Assembly: GCF_900109995.1 (NCBI RefSeq)
Contig: NZ_FOCB01000002.1
Coordinates: forward strand, 14,247 to 78,246
DNA length: 64,000 nt
Origin: Pseudomonas sp. ok272
GTDB lineage: Bacteria > Pseudomonadota > Gammaproteobacteria > Pseudomonadales > Pseudomonadaceae
Reading direction: 5' to 3'
The notes beneath the pieces were generated by a model, which worked only from the letters and a program-made list of their open reading frames with translations, was not told the origin of the DNA and did not search any database. A program made the position numbers and the translations under genes. Shown piece after piece: positions 18,721 to 30,373 of the stretch; the stretch's first letter is position 1, and each line of letters opens with the position of its first letter.

Positions 18721-19437
18721 TCAGGCCGCCACGCTGGCGGTGAACAGGTAGCCGGCGCCGTGAATGGTGATGATCAATTGCGGTTCGGCCGGGTCGTCGT
18801 GCAGCTTGCGGCGCAGGCGGCCCACCAATACGTCGATAGAGCGATCGTTGGGCACCCACTCGCGGTTGCGGATCTGATCCATCAGTTGGTCGCGGCTCAA
18901 GGTGTGGCCGCTGTTGCGCAGGAACACGTTGAGCAATTGGTACTCGCCATGGGTCAGCAGGGTTTCGCCGCCCTCGGCATCGATCAGCCGACGCCTGTCA
19001 GTGTCCAGGGCCCAGGCGGCGAACTGCTTGACCGGCTTGGCCACGGCGGTGATCGGTTGCGGGGCCTGGGCATGGCGGACCCGACGAATCAGGTTCTTCG
19101 CCCGGGACACCAGTTCCCGTGGGTTGAGCGGCTTGATCACGTAGTCATCGGCACCGCATTCGAGGCCGACGATGCGGTCGATCTCATCATTGCGCCCGGT
19201 GATCAGGATGATCCCCACCTCCGAGCGCACCCGCAGTTCACGGGTCAGGGTCAGTCCGTCCTTGCCCGGCAAGCGGATGTCGAGCATGACCAAATCCACC
19301 GTCTGGCTGGCGAGGAAGGTCTCGGCCAGCTCCGCCGTGGCGGCACAGTGGACGTCGTAGCCTTCCTGGGACAGGTAGGCGTGCAGCAGTTCGCGAATCA
19401 GCGGATCGTCATCGACGATCAGTACCCGGGACGTCAT
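18721..19437 (-). CDS. aruR: AruR-like OmpR-family response regulator
   Basis: This 238-aa protein has an N-terminal receiver domain with acidic pocket DDD at 9-11, phospho-acceptor D53 in VMLDIRLPG and the conserved lysine in YVIKPLNPREL. A C-terminal winged-helix DNA-binding domain occupies about 135-235 (LTHGEYQLLNVFLRN and SIDVLVGRLRRKL are typical). It is the first gene of the AruR, binding-protein, AruS operon. Its likely target is the arginine transaminase operon, and perhaps the permease gene, by analogy with P. aeruginosa AruR. The DNA site is not known. The palindrome at 13461-13480 is one candidate. Confidence 0.85.
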   Translation of the reverse strand: MTSRVLIVDDDPLIRELLHAYLSQEGYDVHCAATAELAETFLASQTVDLVMLDIRLPGKDGLTLTRELRVRSEVGIILITGRNDEIDRIVGLECGADDYVIKPLNPRELVSRAKNLIRRVRHAQAPQPITAVAKPVKQFAAWALDTDRRRLIDAEGGETLLTHGEYQLLNVFLRNSGHTLSRDQLMDQIRNREWVPNDRSIDVLVGRLRRKLHDDPAEPQLIITIHGAGYLFTASVAA

Positions 19438-19527
19438 TGCGTGGTGTCCTGCGTATGCCCGAAGGCGTGTTTCTTATTAGAGTGTTGTCTTGCACGGGGG
19501 TCAGACTAGCCATTGCTGAACGGCTGA

Positions 19528-20187
19528 TCAATAGTCCTCCGCTGGCCGGCTGAATCGCTGGCGGCCGCCGGCCTGCAAACCGTCCACCCAGGCTTCACAC
19601 ATCTGCACGCCCTGCTCCGGGGTAAAAGTGCCGGGGTTCAGGCCCAACTCCAGCCACAGGCCGTCGAGCAGCGCACTGAGGCTGATGGCGGCGAGGTCGG
19701 CGTCGAAGTTTTCACCGGCGGCCTCCCAGCCTTCTTCCTGCGCCAACTCACTCAACGCGGTGCGCGTGATGCTGCGGTACTCACCGTAGGAATGGTCGTG
19801 CGCCTTGTTGATCGCCTCGGAGGTCTTGACCGAACCCCAGAACGCCAGCCAGGCGTCGATCAGTTGCGGGTCGATCATTTCGGCGGAGAATGAGCCGCGA
19901 AAAAACGCCGACAGCCGCTCGCGGGCGCTGGGTGCGGCCTGCTCCATGGCGAGGCGCAGCACGCCCATGACCCGGCCGGTGACCGCCATGTAGGCCTCGG
20001 CCACCAGTTCGTCCTTGCCGGAATAGTGATGACTGATCAGGCCCACCGACACCCCCGCCTCGGCCGAGATCTTGCGGATCGACGCGCCCTGGAAGCCGTC
20101 GCGCTTGAGGCACACCAGCGTCGCCTCGATCAGATTGGCCTTGCGCAACTCCGGTTCCATGCGGGAAAAACGGGCTTCCTGACTCAT
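19528..20187 (-). CDS. TetR-family repressor, BetI-like
   Basis: This 219-aa protein has an N-terminal helix-turn-helix (about residues 20-65: IEATLVCLKRDGFQG, SIRKISAEAGVSVGLISHHYSGKDEL). Its C-terminal ligand-binding half resembles BetI, with AWLAFWGSVKTSEAI and SALLDGLWLELGL as typical segments. BetI proteins respond to choline or related quaternary ammonium compounds. Here the neighbours are an orphan polyamine-type binding protein and a DgcA/StcD-like oxidoreductase, which would suit a small methylated amine as inducer. A GTG at 20196 lies too close to the AGGAG site, so the ATG at 20187 is chosen. It reads toward aruR with a 90-bp gap. Confidence 0.85.
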   Translation of the reverse strand: MSQEARFSRMEPELRKANLIEATLVCLKRDGFQGASIRKISAEAGVSVGLISHHYSGKDELVAEAYMAVTGRVMGVLRLAMEQAAPSARERLSAFFRGSFSAEMIDPQLIDAWLAFWGSVKTSEAINKAHDHSYGEYRSITRTALSELAQEEGWEAAGENFDADLAAISLSALLDGLWLELGLNPGTFTPEQGVQMCEAWVDGLQAGGRQRFSRPAEDY

Positions 20188-20270
20188 GCGCGACACGCTC
20201 CTGTGTTCAATCGTTAAAAAGCCCGTGCTGGATGCTCACGAGCTGAACGACTGTACAGCAACTTTACCAG

Positions 20271-20359
20271 TAGGAGCGAGGCTTGCCCGCGAACGCGCCT
20301 GCGCATTCGATATCAATGTTGACTGCGCCGACGCCTTCGCGGGCGAGCCTCGCTCCTAC
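20271..20359. repeat. REP pair (REPIN)
   Basis: TAGGAGCGAGGCTTGCCCGCG pairs with CGCGGGCGAGCCTCGCTCCTA at the ends. This is the 'aggagcgaggcttgc' REP variant. It lies between the TetR gene and the downstream end of the binding-protein gene. Confidence 0.8.
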
Positions 20360-20369
20360 GGGCCGGGGG

Positions 20370-21419
20370 TTACTTGCTGGACCAGGCGTTGAAGCGCTCT
20401 TCCAGCTCTTCGCCATGATCGACCCAGAAGCCGACGTTCATCGACAGGGCGCCCTTGAGGTTCTGCGGTGCGGTGGGCACCCATTGGGCGAGTTGATCGT
20501 CCAGTTGGGCGGCGGCCGCGGTGTTGGTCGGGCCATACGGGATCTGCTGCACGTACTTGACCTGGGCGTCCGGCTGGTTGGCGAAGTCGATAAAGCGCTT
20601 GGCCTGGTCCACGTGCTTGGAGCCCTTGATGATGGCCCAGTAATCCATGCCATACAGGCTCCCCGGCCAGACCAGTTGCACATGGCTGCCGGCCTGCGCC
20701 GCCGAGGCGATGCGACCGCTGTAGGTCGAGGTCATCACCACGTCGCCGGCCATCAGCCATTGCGGCGGTTGCGCGCCGGCTTCCCACCACTGGATGTAGG
20801 GCTTGAGTTCGGTGAGTTTGGCGAAGGCGCGGTTCACCCCTTCCGGCGTCACGAGCACGGTGTACACGTCCTCGACCTTGACCCCGTCAGCCAGCAAGGC
20901 GAACTCCAGGTTGTACACCGCGCGCTTGCGCAGGCCGCGCTTGCCGGGGATTTTTTTCACGTCCCAGAAATCCGCCCATGAGGTCGGCGCCTGGGCCAGT
21001 TTGTCGGTGTCGTAGGCAATCGCCACGCTCCACACCAGGGCGGCGGAACCGCATTCCTGCGCGGCATCGGGGATCAACGCCTTGGCGTGCCCCAGTTGGG
21101 TCCAGTCCAGGCGCTCGTACATGCCTTCGTCGCAGCCGCGCAACAGGTCCGGGCCTTCGATCTGCACCACGTCCCAATCGACGTTGCCGGTGTCGACCAT
21201 GACTTTGATCCGGGCCATCTCGCCGTTGTATTCGGTTTGGATCAGCTTGCTCTGATCGACCTTGCTGAAGGGTTGGAAGAACGCCACATCCTGGGCTTTT
21301 TGTCCGGCTCCGCCGTAACCGACCACCACCATGTCCGGGGCGGCCTGAGCACTGCCAAGGCCAAGGGCCTGGGTCAGCAACAAGGTATAAAAACCGTGTT
21401 TGAGCATGTTGCCTTTCAT
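20370..21419 (-). CDS. Polyamine-type ABC substrate-binding protein (orphan)
   Basis: This 349-aa member of the PotD/PotF-like family-1 solute-binding group has a Sec signal peptide ending near SAQA-AP (about residue 26). Conserved features include the Trp-Asp-Val segment (VDWDVVQIEG), WADFWDVKKIPGKRGLR near the middle and MAGDVVMTSTYSGRI. GAGGA lies seven bases before the ATG at 21419. No permease or ATPase gene is nearby, so it must share a membrane complex encoded elsewhere or act alone. It diverges from the DgcA-like oxidoreductase across a 379-bp gap, which suggests the two act on the same nitrogenous compound. The ligand is unknown. Confidence 0.85.
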   Translation of the reverse strand: MKGNMLKHGFYTLLLTQALGLGSAQAAPDMVVVGYGGAGQKAQDVAFFQPFSKVDQSKLIQTEYNGEMARIKVMVDTGNVDWDVVQIEGPDLLRGCDEGMYERLDWTQLGHAKALIPDAAQECGSAALVWSVAIAYDTDKLAQAPTSWADFWDVKKIPGKRGLRKRAVYNLEFALLADGVKVEDVYTVLVTPEGVNRAFAKLTELKPYIQWWEAGAQPPQWLMAGDVVMTSTYSGRIASAAQAGSHVQLVWPGSLYGMDYWAIIKGSKHVDQAKRFIDFANQPDAQVKYVQQIPYGPTNTAAAAQLDDQLAQWVPTAPQNLKGALSMNVGFWVDHGEELEERFNAWSSK

Positions 21420-21634
21420 CGATGAGTCCTCTTGCAGGTGCCCAATGCAGGCCAGGCCCTTTTTTATTGTTGAGAGGTGCACCCCAGGAACGGGAGCCCG
21501 ATGAAGCTACTGCAAGAGCCAGTAAAAAAACAAGTTGATTCTTTACTGAAGGTAAATTTATATAGGGCAATAATAACAACGCCGAAAGGTCGGCCAGCCA
21601 GGTCAACAGATTGCTCAACACAGTGGAGATCCCT
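21420..21634. promoter_or_regulatory. Divergent promoter region (no gene)
   Basis: The stretch is AT-rich around 21510-21590, as expected for promoters of the divergent binding-protein and oxidoreductase genes. I see no clear operator. A REP pair follows at 21635-21724. Confidence 0.45.
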
Positions 21635-21724
21635 TGTGGGAGCGGGCTTGCCCGCGAAGCGGCCAGCACATTCAACATCCCTGTTGCCTGTGCCGACGCC
21701 TTCGCGGACGAGCTCGCCCCCCAC
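21635..21724. repeat. REP pair (REPIN)
   Basis: The left arm TGTGGGAGCGGGCTTGCCCG is intact. The right arm (CGCGGACGAGCTCGCCCCCC) has diverged at several positions. Confidence 0.75.
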
Positions 21725-21798
21725 CTGGATTCTCAGTGATTTGCAGACTGCGTCCCTTGCCCCGACCTTTTGGCTACAGCCTGCTGGAGTACCGTCCC

Positions 21799-23760
21799 AT
21801 GCCGTCCGCCGCTACTGCTTTCGCCCACCTGTTCGAGCCCTTGCAACTGCGTGGCAAACGCCTGAAGAACCGCATCATGTCCAGCGGACACGACACTTCG
21901 ATGCCCACCGACAACCTGGTCAACGCGCAGTTGATCGCCTATCACAAGGCCCGCGCCGAAGGCGGCGTGGGGTTGATCGTGTTGCAAGTGGCCGGGGTGC
22001 ATGACAGTGCGCGCTACACCTCCCACGTGCTGATGGCCACCGATGACGCCTGCATCGAGGGTTACCGCCGGCTGGCCGACACCTGCCATGCCCACGGCAC
22101 CGTGGTGCTGTCGCAGATCTTCCACCCGGGCCGGGAAATCATGGAGTCCAGCGACGGCCTGCTGGCGGTCGCCTACTCGGCCTCGGCCGTGCCCAACGAG
22201 CGCTTCCGAGTGATGCCCCGGGCGCTGGACCAAGGGATGATCGACGACATCGTCGCCGGCTACGCCGCCGCTGCCCGGCGCCTGCACCAGGCCGGGATCG
22301 ACGGCGTGGAAGTGGTCGCCAGCCATGGCTACCTGCCGGCGCAATTCATCAACCCCCGGGTCAACCGCCGCACCGATGGCTACAACGGCGACCTGGAGCA
22401 GCGCCTGCGCTTCCTCCGTGAAGTCATCGCGGCGGTGCGCGCCGCCACCGACACGCAGTTCATCATCGGCCTGCGCATCTCGGCCGACGAACGCGACCCC
22501 GAAGGCCTGACCGAAGACGAATCCCTGGCGGCGGTGCAGTTGCTGCAAGCGCAGTTGGATTACGTGCACATTGTCGCCGGCACGTCGGCCTCCCTGGGTG
22601 GCGCGGTGCATATCGTGCCGCCGATGGCGATCGAGGCCGCGTACCTGGCCCGGGAAGCCGGGACGTTCAAGGCCGGCTTGTCGATTCCCTTGTTCGTCAC
22701 CGGGCGCATCAACCAGCCCCAGGAAGCCGAGTTGATCCTGGCGCGTGGCCAGGCCGATGTGTGCGGCATGACCCGCGCACTGATCTGCGACCCACAGATG
22801 CCCAACAAAACCGACACCGGTCGCGCCGAAGATGTGCGCGCCTGCATTGCCTGCAATCAGGCGTGCATCGGCCACTTCCACAAGGGCCTGCCGATTTCCT
22901 GCATCCAGCACCCGGAAACCGGGCGCGAACTGATCTTTGGCCAGCGCACACCGGCCACCCAACGCAAGCGCATCATGATCGCCGGCGGTGGGCCCGCCGG
23001 GATGAAAGCCGCCGCCGTGGCCGCCCAGCGTGGGCATGAGGTCACGCTCTACGAGGCCAGCGCGCAACTCGGTGGCCAAGTGCTGCTGGCGCAACTGCTG
23101 CCGCGCCGGGCTGAATTCGGCGGTGCCAGCACCAACTTGCAGCACGAGATGGCGCTGGCGGGTGTGCGTGTAGTGCGCAACACCCGGGTCGACCGCGCCC
23201 TGGTCGAGCGGGAGAAACCGGACATGGTCATCGTCGCCACCGGCGCTGAACCCTACTGGCCGACCTTTGAGCGTGGCGGCGAACTGCAAGTGGTGGACGC
23301 CTGGCAGGTGCTGCGCGATGAAGTGAAGATTGGCCGCTCCGTGGTGGTGGTCGACTGGCGCTGCGACTGGATCGGCCCGGGCATTGCCGAACGCCTGACC
23401 CGGGCCGGGCACCAGGTGCAACTGGCGGTCAACGGCACCCACTGCGGGGAAAACCTGCCGCTGTACGTGCGTGACCAACTGGCCGGCGAACTGCACAAGC
23501 TGGGGATCCCGATTACCCCGTACGCCCGTCTCTACGGCTGCGACGACAACACCGTGTACCTGCAACACACCGCCAGCGGCGAGCCGATGCTGCTGGAAAA
23601 CGTCGACACCCTGGTGCTGTGCCAGGGCCATCAGCCGGTGGATACGCTGGCAGACGAGCTGCACGGGTTGGTGCCGGTGCGCCGCATCGGCGACTGCCTG
23701 GCGCCGCGCACGGCCGAAGAAGCGATCTACGAAGGCTTGAAAGTCGCCTGGGAGCTTTAA
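21799..23760 (+). CDS. DgcA/StcD-like NADH:flavin oxidoreductase (FMN, 4Fe-4S, FAD)
   Basis: This 653-aa protein has an old-yellow-enzyme FMN barrel (about 8-340). Four cysteines follow (349, 352, 356, 368; pattern CxxCxxxC-x11-C) and would bind a 4Fe-4S cluster. The C-terminal FAD/NAD domains start with IAGGGPAGM at about 394. Relatives include 2-enoate reductase, dimethylamine dehydrogenase, DgcA (dimethylglycine demethylase) and StcD (stachydrine demethylase). The barrel motif HGYLPAQFINPRVNRRTDGY (176-195) fits this group. The ATG at 21799 has GGAG nine bases upstream; the earlier open frame is REP sequence. N-demethylation of a small methylated amine is the best guess. No partner DgcB-like electron-transfer gene is adjacent. 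Confidence 0.82.
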   Translation: MPSAATAFAHLFEPLQLRGKRLKNRIMSSGHDTSMPTDNLVNAQLIAYHKARAEGGVGLIVLQVAGVHDSARYTSHVLMATDDACIEGYRRLADTCHAHGTVVLSQIFHPGREIMESSDGLLAVAYSASAVPNERFRVMPRALDQGMIDDIVAGYAAAARRLHQAGIDGVEVVASHGYLPAQFINPRVNRRTDGYNGDLEQRLRFLREVIAAVRAATDTQFIIGLRISADERDPEGLTEDESLAAVQLLQAQLDYVHIVAGTSASLGGAVHIVPPMAIEAAYLAREAGTFKAGLSIPLFVTGRINQPQEAELILARGQADVCGMTRALICDPQMPNKTDTGRAEDVRACIACNQACIGHFHKGLPISCIQHPETGRELIFGQRTPATQRKRIMIAGGGPAGMKAAAVAAQRGHEVTLYEASAQLGGQVLLAQLLPRRAEFGGASTNLQHEMALAGVRVVRNTRVDRALVEREKPDMVIVATGAEPYWPTFERGGELQVVDAWQVLRDEVKIGRSVVVVDWRCDWIGPGIAERLTRAGHQVQLAVNGTHCGENLPLYVRDQLAGELHKLGIPITPYARLYGCDDNTVYLQHTASGEPMLLENVDTLVLCQGHQPVDTLADELHGLVPVRRIGDCLAPRTAEEAIYEGLKVAWEL

Positions 23761-23812
23761 GGCTGTTTATACTCCGGGGCTTTAGGTTGGGCTTGAGTAC
23801 GACGCAATCCCT

Positions 23813-23902
23813 TGTGGGAGCGGGCTTGCTCGCGAAGGCGGAGTGTCAGTCACCCTCCATGTCGACTGGCACGACGCCTTCGCGAGCAAGCCCGCTCCCA
23901 CA
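23813..23902. repeat. REP pair (REPIN)
   Basis: Two perfect inverted REP units (TGTGGGAGCGGGCTTGCTCG and complement) lie between the oxidoreductase and its XRE-cupin neighbour. Confidence 0.9.
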
Positions 23903-23953
23903 GGATCAGTGTCAACTGACGGAGCCTCACCCTTCCCCCGTTCGGAGCTCACC

Positions 23954-24544
23954 ATGAGCAGCACCCCCCCAGCCACGCCCGCCACGCAGGCGCACTTCCT
24001 CGGCACGCGGATTCGTGGCCTGCGCAAACGCCAGGGCATGACCCTGGCCGAACTGGCCCAGCGCAGTGAGCTGACCGCTGGCTACATCAGCCAGTTGGAG
24101 CGCAACCTGGCCTATCCGTCGATCCCGGCGCTGTTCAACATCGCCCGCAGCCTGGGCGTGACCATTCAGTGGTTCTTCGCCAGCGAAGCCAACACCGCCC
24201 CCGAGGATGTCGGCATCGTGGTGCGCAAGAACAGCCGCATGAGCGTGCATTACGAAGACGGCATCGTCGACCACCTGCTCAGCCCACAACAACCCAACCG
24301 CCAACTGGAAATGCTCCACTCACGCTTCCCGCCAGGCACCTACACCCAGCAGAGCTACAGCCACGAAGGCGAAGAAGCCGGCTACCTGCTGTCCGGCAGT
24401 TTCGAACTGTGGGTGGGCGAGCGCTACTTCCAGCTCAACGAAGGCGACAGCTTCAGCTTCGCCAGCAAAGAGCCCCACCGCTACGGCAACCCCGGCGAGG
24501 TGGATGCGGTAGTGATCTGGGTGATTACGCCGCCGACGTTCTAA
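23954..24544 (+). CDS. XRE-family regulator with C-terminal cupin domain
   Basis: This 196-aa protein has a helix-turn-helix of the lambda-repressor type (about 17-72: IRGLRKRQGMTLAELAQRS, GYISQLERN) and a cupin_2 ligand-sensing domain (about 120-190: PPGTYTQQSYSHEGEEAGYLL, EGDSFSFASKEPHRYGN). This class includes PuuR and other regulators of polyamine, amino-acid and amine catabolism. GGAG lies six bases before the ATG. It reads in the same direction as the DgcA-like gene, from which a REP pair separates it, and probably regulates it. The inducer is unknown. Confidence 0.9.
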   Translation: MSSTPPATPATQAHFLGTRIRGLRKRQGMTLAELAQRSELTAGYISQLERNLAYPSIPALFNIARSLGVTIQWFFASEANTAPEDVGIVVRKNSRMSVHYEDGIVDHLLSPQQPNRQLEMLHSRFPPGTYTQQSYSHEGEEAGYLLSGSFELWVGERYFQLNEGDSFSFASKEPHRYGNPGEVDAVVIWVITPPTF

Positions 24545-24998
24545 TCGGTAGTCAGCCTCAGCTGTTGGCTCGCGTGGATTGCTAGACAGCTGGGGTGCGA
24601 AATAAACAGCTCACTCGAAGCTGGGCCACTGAACACTTTTCCATGGCGACGATGCGCAAGAAGTTGCGCGGTTACTTTTCGACATACCCCCGCTTCACAC
24701 AGCTGCAAGCCCGTGCTGCTCAGCCTATATATCCAGTGCGCAGGAAGTTGTGTCGTGTTGCGCGAGTTCTTGCGCACCTTTTAGTACGCCGTTACCTAAT
24801 ATGTATAAAAACCCCGCCAACAAACATGTAACAAGCTGATATTTAATAAGTTTAACTAAACTGGCATAAATATTGAGTTCACCCTTCTCCGCGTTTTCCG
24901 ATGTGCAACGTTGAAATGGGCTCAATTCTCGCGCTCAAAAAATCACGGCATTCAGATCACGTTGAAACACTTAAGAATAGGGATTACGGGCTAGGTTA
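24545..24998. other. AT-rich non-coding stretch
   Basis: These 454 bp are clearly richer in A and T than the surroundings (notably 24770-24860) and hold no convincing gene. Short open frames lack ribosome-binding sites. It may contain the promoter of the lipoprotein gene at 24999. The composition suggests acquired DNA or a decayed gene. Confidence 0.4.
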
Positions 24999-25334
24999 AT
25001 GATGTCTCTTCAACAACTACGAATATTAAAATCAATCGCCATCATCGTGACACCCATCTATCTCTCAGGTTGTGTTGGGGTGGTGGTGTCAATGCCGGAG
25101 AAGATCGCCGCTTATGAAACAACGTACGATGCACCGACGACACGAGAGTGGTGCGGCATAACACTCGTGGCGGTTGTCATCCCCATTCCATTAAAACTAC
25201 CCGTTTGTGAGGTGCAGCCAGGGCAACGGTTTACATCACCGTTTTATGCATGCGGCCCGTTTATGGTGCTGGGGAACATCGTGCATGGCTATGAGGGGTA
25301 TGGGTTGTGTGGAAAATTCAGGCAAACAAATTAA
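24999..25334 (+). CDS. Small putative lipoprotein
   Basis: This 111-aa protein has an N-terminal hydrophobic stretch ending in the lipobox YLSGC, with lipidated cysteine C25. The mature part has three more cysteines and no recognised domain. The weak ribosome-binding site and AT-rich codon use set it apart from its neighbours and suggest recent acquisition. The start could also be the second ATG at 25002. It converges on the AraC gene with 37 bp between them. Function unknown. Confidence 0.55.
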   Translation: MMSLQQLRILKSIAIIVTPIYLSGCVGVVVSMPEKIAAYETTYDAPTTREWCGITLVAVVIPIPLKLPVCEVQPGQRFTSPFYACGPFMVLGNIVHGYEGYGLCGKFRQTN

Positions 25335-25371
25335 CGACGACCTGGAACCACTGCCCACCCTCACACTTCGC

Positions 25372-26283
25372 TTATCGACGCAACGGCGAACGCTTGAGCG
25401 TATCGCTGGGCAACTCCTGGAACAGTGCCCGGTAGCTGCTGGAGAACCGTCCCAGGTGCCAGAACGACCAGTGCATCGCCACCTCGGCCACGGTGGTGTG
25501 GGTCGGGCGGCTGCTCAATAGTTCGCGCCGGGCGCTGTTGAGCCGGCGCAGGCGCAGCCAATGACCCGGGGCCATGCCGGTGTAGGTCTTGAACGCGTGC
25601 TGCAACTGGCGCAACGACACCCCGGCCACTTCGGCCAGTTCCAGCAGGTTGACGCTTTCTTCCTGGGTGTCCGCCGCCCACTCCCCGACCCGCTTCATGA
25701 TCACCCGCTCCCCCTCCCTGCGCTGCAAGGCCGCCGGGTCGAGGCAGACGCACGCGTTGTCGAGGATGAACAGGCAGTCCTCGAGCAGTTGCTGGGTCAA
25801 GGCTTCGCGGCTCGGTGGGTCGATGGCCTGGGACAGGCGCGTCAGGGTGCCGCTGAGCCAGCGGCTGAACAGCGCGTTCTGCTGGGAGTTGAGCGCTGAC
25901 ATGAACAGCCCCTCCAGGCGCGCCACACTCACGCCATGGCGCTTGAGGAACTCGGGACCGAACACCACCGCCACTTCCTGGTAGTTCTCCGGGGTGATCC
26001 AGATGTTGCGACTTTCCCCGTTGAGCACATACAGCGCGTTGTCGCTGCGATCGAAACAAAACGTCAGCGAGCCTTCCGGCGCACTGAAGTTCTGCTCGAC
26101 CCGGGTGTTCATGCATTCCTCGTAGATCTCCACCCCCTGCAAGTCCAGATAACGCACCAAGCCCGCAAAATGCCCGGGTGACATCTGCTGATAGTGCTGC
26201 ACCCAGCCGGGTGTGGCGCGTATCTGGTCAGCGACATCGGCACTGTTGAAGGCCTGCACATGCAAGGGGTTTAGCACTGTCAT
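25372..26283 (-). CDS. AraC-family transcriptional regulator
   Basis: This 303-aa protein has an N-terminal effector/dimerisation part (about 1-195) and a C-terminal double helix-turn-helix (about 205-300: LLELAEVAGVSLRQLQHAFK and HTTVAEVAMHWSFWHLGRFSSSYRALF). The layout resembles EutR-like AraC regulators. It diverges from the gamma-glutamylpolyamine synthetase gene across 162 bp and is the likely activator of that unit, responding to a polyamine or its catabolite. A longer open frame continues upstream through the synthetase gene but is a shadow. Confidence 0.88.
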   Translation of the reverse strand: MTVLNPLHVQAFNSADVADQIRATPGWVQHYQQMSPGHFAGLVRYLDLQGVEIYEECMNTRVEQNFSAPEGSLTFCFDRSDNALYVLNGESRNIWITPENYQEVAVVFGPEFLKRHGVSVARLEGLFMSALNSQQNALFSRWLSGTLTRLSQAIDPPSREALTQQLLEDCLFILDNACVCLDPAALQRREGERVIMKRVGEWAADTQEESVNLLELAEVAGVSLRQLQHAFKTYTGMAPGHWLRLRRLNSARRELLSSRPTHTTVAEVAMHWSFWHLGRFSSSYRALFQELPSDTLKRSPLRR

Positions 26284-26445
26284 GGGGACGTCCGAACGCA
26301 CTCTTTTGGTGCATTTAAAGGCTGCTGAAAGTGGATAGATGTAACAAAACGCGTGCCTCAAGATAGACGTCAACGCGCTACAGGGGAAGCCTTCCCGTTC
26401 GGGTAGCTGAAACCTGGCGCGGATAAAACCAATAATGAGGTCTTT

Positions 26446-27804
26446 ATGAACGCCCCTTTCGATCAGCTGTCCACCTGGCTGAAAGATCACAAGATTACCG
26501 AAGTCGAATGCGTAGTCAGCGACCTGACCGGCATTGCACGCGGCAAGATAGCGCCTACCAACAAGTTCCTGCATGAGCGAGGCATGCGCCTGCCGGAAAG
26601 TGTGCTGTTGCAAACGGTAACCGGGGACTTTGTCGACGACGACATCTACTACGACCTGCTGGACCCGGCCGATATCGACATGGTCTGCAAGCCCGTCAGC
26701 GACGCAGTGTACGTGGTGCCATGGGCCATCGAGCCCACCGCCATCGTGATCCACGATACGTTCGACAAGTTCGGCAACCCGATTGAGCTGTCGCCACGCA
26801 ACGTACTGAAGAAAGTCTTGCAGCTGTACACCGACAAGGGCTGGAAGCCGATCGTGGCCCCGGAAATGGAGTTCTACCTGACCCAACGCTGCGAAGACCC
26901 GGACCTGCCACTCAAGGCTCCGCTGGGTCGCTCCGGCCGCGCGGAAAGTGGTCGCCAGTCGTTCTCCATCGACGCGGCCAACGAATTCGACCCGCTGTTC
27001 GAAGATGTCTATGACTGGTGCGAACTGCAAGGCCTGGACCTCGACACCCTGATCCACGAAGACGGCCCGGCGCAGATGGAGATCAACTTCCGTCACGGCG
27101 ACGCCCTCGACCTGGCCGACCAGATCACCGTGTTCAAGCGCACCCTGCGCGAAGCGGCGCTCAAGCACAACGTCACCGCCACTTTCATGGCCAAGCCGAT
27201 TGGCGACGAGCCCGGCAGCGCCATGCACCTGCACCAGAGCGTGGTGGACATCGAGACCGGCAAGCCAATCTTCGCCAATGAAGACGGGCAGATGAGCGAG
27301 CTGTTCCTGCACCACATCGGCGGCCTGCAAAAGTACATCCCCAAGTTGCTGCCGATGTTCGCACCCAACGTCAACTCGTTCCGCCGCTTCCTGCCGGACA
27401 CCTCGGCCCCGGTCAACGTCGAGTGGGGTATCGAAAACCGCACCGTGGGCCTGCGCGTACCGACCTCCAGCCCCGACGCGATGCGCGTGGAAAACCGCCT
27501 GCCGGGCGCCGACGCCAACCCGTACCTGGCGATCGCCGCAAGCTTGCTGTGTGGCTACCTGGGCATGATCGAAGGCTGCAACCCAAGCGCACCGGTCGAA
27601 GGCCGCGCCTACGAGCGCCGCAACCTGCGCCTGCCGATCACCATTGAAGACGCCCTGGCCCACATGGAAGACTGCGCGACCATCGAGGAGTACCTGGGCA
27701 CCAAGTTCGTGCGAGGCTACGTCGCGGTCAAACGCGCCGAGCACGAGAACTTCAAGCGGGTGATCAGCTCGTGGGAACGTGAGTTCCTGTTGCTGAGCGT
27801 CTGA
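26446..27804 (+). CDS. Gamma-glutamylpolyamine synthetase (glutamine synthetase family)
   Basis: This 452-aa type I glutamine-synthetase-fold enzyme has exactly the length of the Pseudomonas PauA/SpuB/SpuI group. These ATP-dependently attach glutamate to putrescine, spermidine, cadaverine or similar amines in the gamma-glutamylation route. Metal and glutamate-site motifs include APEMEFYL, GPAQMEINFRHGDALDLADQ, GSAMHLHQS and the C-terminal ENRLPGADANPYLA. The N-terminal part (DLTGIARGKI) is typical of the catabolic enzymes. GAGG lies five bases before the ATG. It is followed by a binding protein and a PauB-like oxidase, giving the first two catabolic steps. Which polyamine it prefers cannot be read from sequence. 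Confidence 0.92.
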   Translation: MNAPFDQLSTWLKDHKITEVECVVSDLTGIARGKIAPTNKFLHERGMRLPESVLLQTVTGDFVDDDIYYDLLDPADIDMVCKPVSDAVYVVPWAIEPTAIVIHDTFDKFGNPIELSPRNVLKKVLQLYTDKGWKPIVAPEMEFYLTQRCEDPDLPLKAPLGRSGRAESGRQSFSIDAANEFDPLFEDVYDWCELQGLDLDTLIHEDGPAQMEINFRHGDALDLADQITVFKRTLREAALKHNVTATFMAKPIGDEPGSAMHLHQSVVDIETGKPIFANEDGQMSELFLHHIGGLQKYIPKLLPMFAPNVNSFRRFLPDTSAPVNVEWGIENRTVGLRVPTSSPDAMRVENRLPGADANPYLAIAASLLCGYLGMIEGCNPSAPVEGRAYERRNLRLPITIEDALAHMEDCATIEEYLGTKFVRGYVAVKRAEHENFKRVISSWEREFLLLSV

Positions 27805-27822
27805 CAGACAACACACAAAACC

Positions 27823-30355
<2,533 letters not shown>

Positions 30356-30373
30356 GGCGTCATCACACTGCCC

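Noticed and set aside
21733..23664. Minus-strand open frame of 643 codons opposite the DgcA-like gene
   Set aside because: Shadow frame; no start signal and no domain, while the plus-strand product has clear FMN, Fe-S and FAD motifs.
24595..24925. Two short open frames in the AT-rich gap (24595-24831 plus, 24725-24925 minus)
   Set aside because: Neither has a ribosome-binding site, signal or recognisable motif, and they overlap each other on opposite strands.
26284..27816. N-terminal extension of the AraC regulator to 814 residues
   Set aside because: The extra codons are antisense to the gamma-glutamylpolyamine synthetase gene, which is unmistakable.
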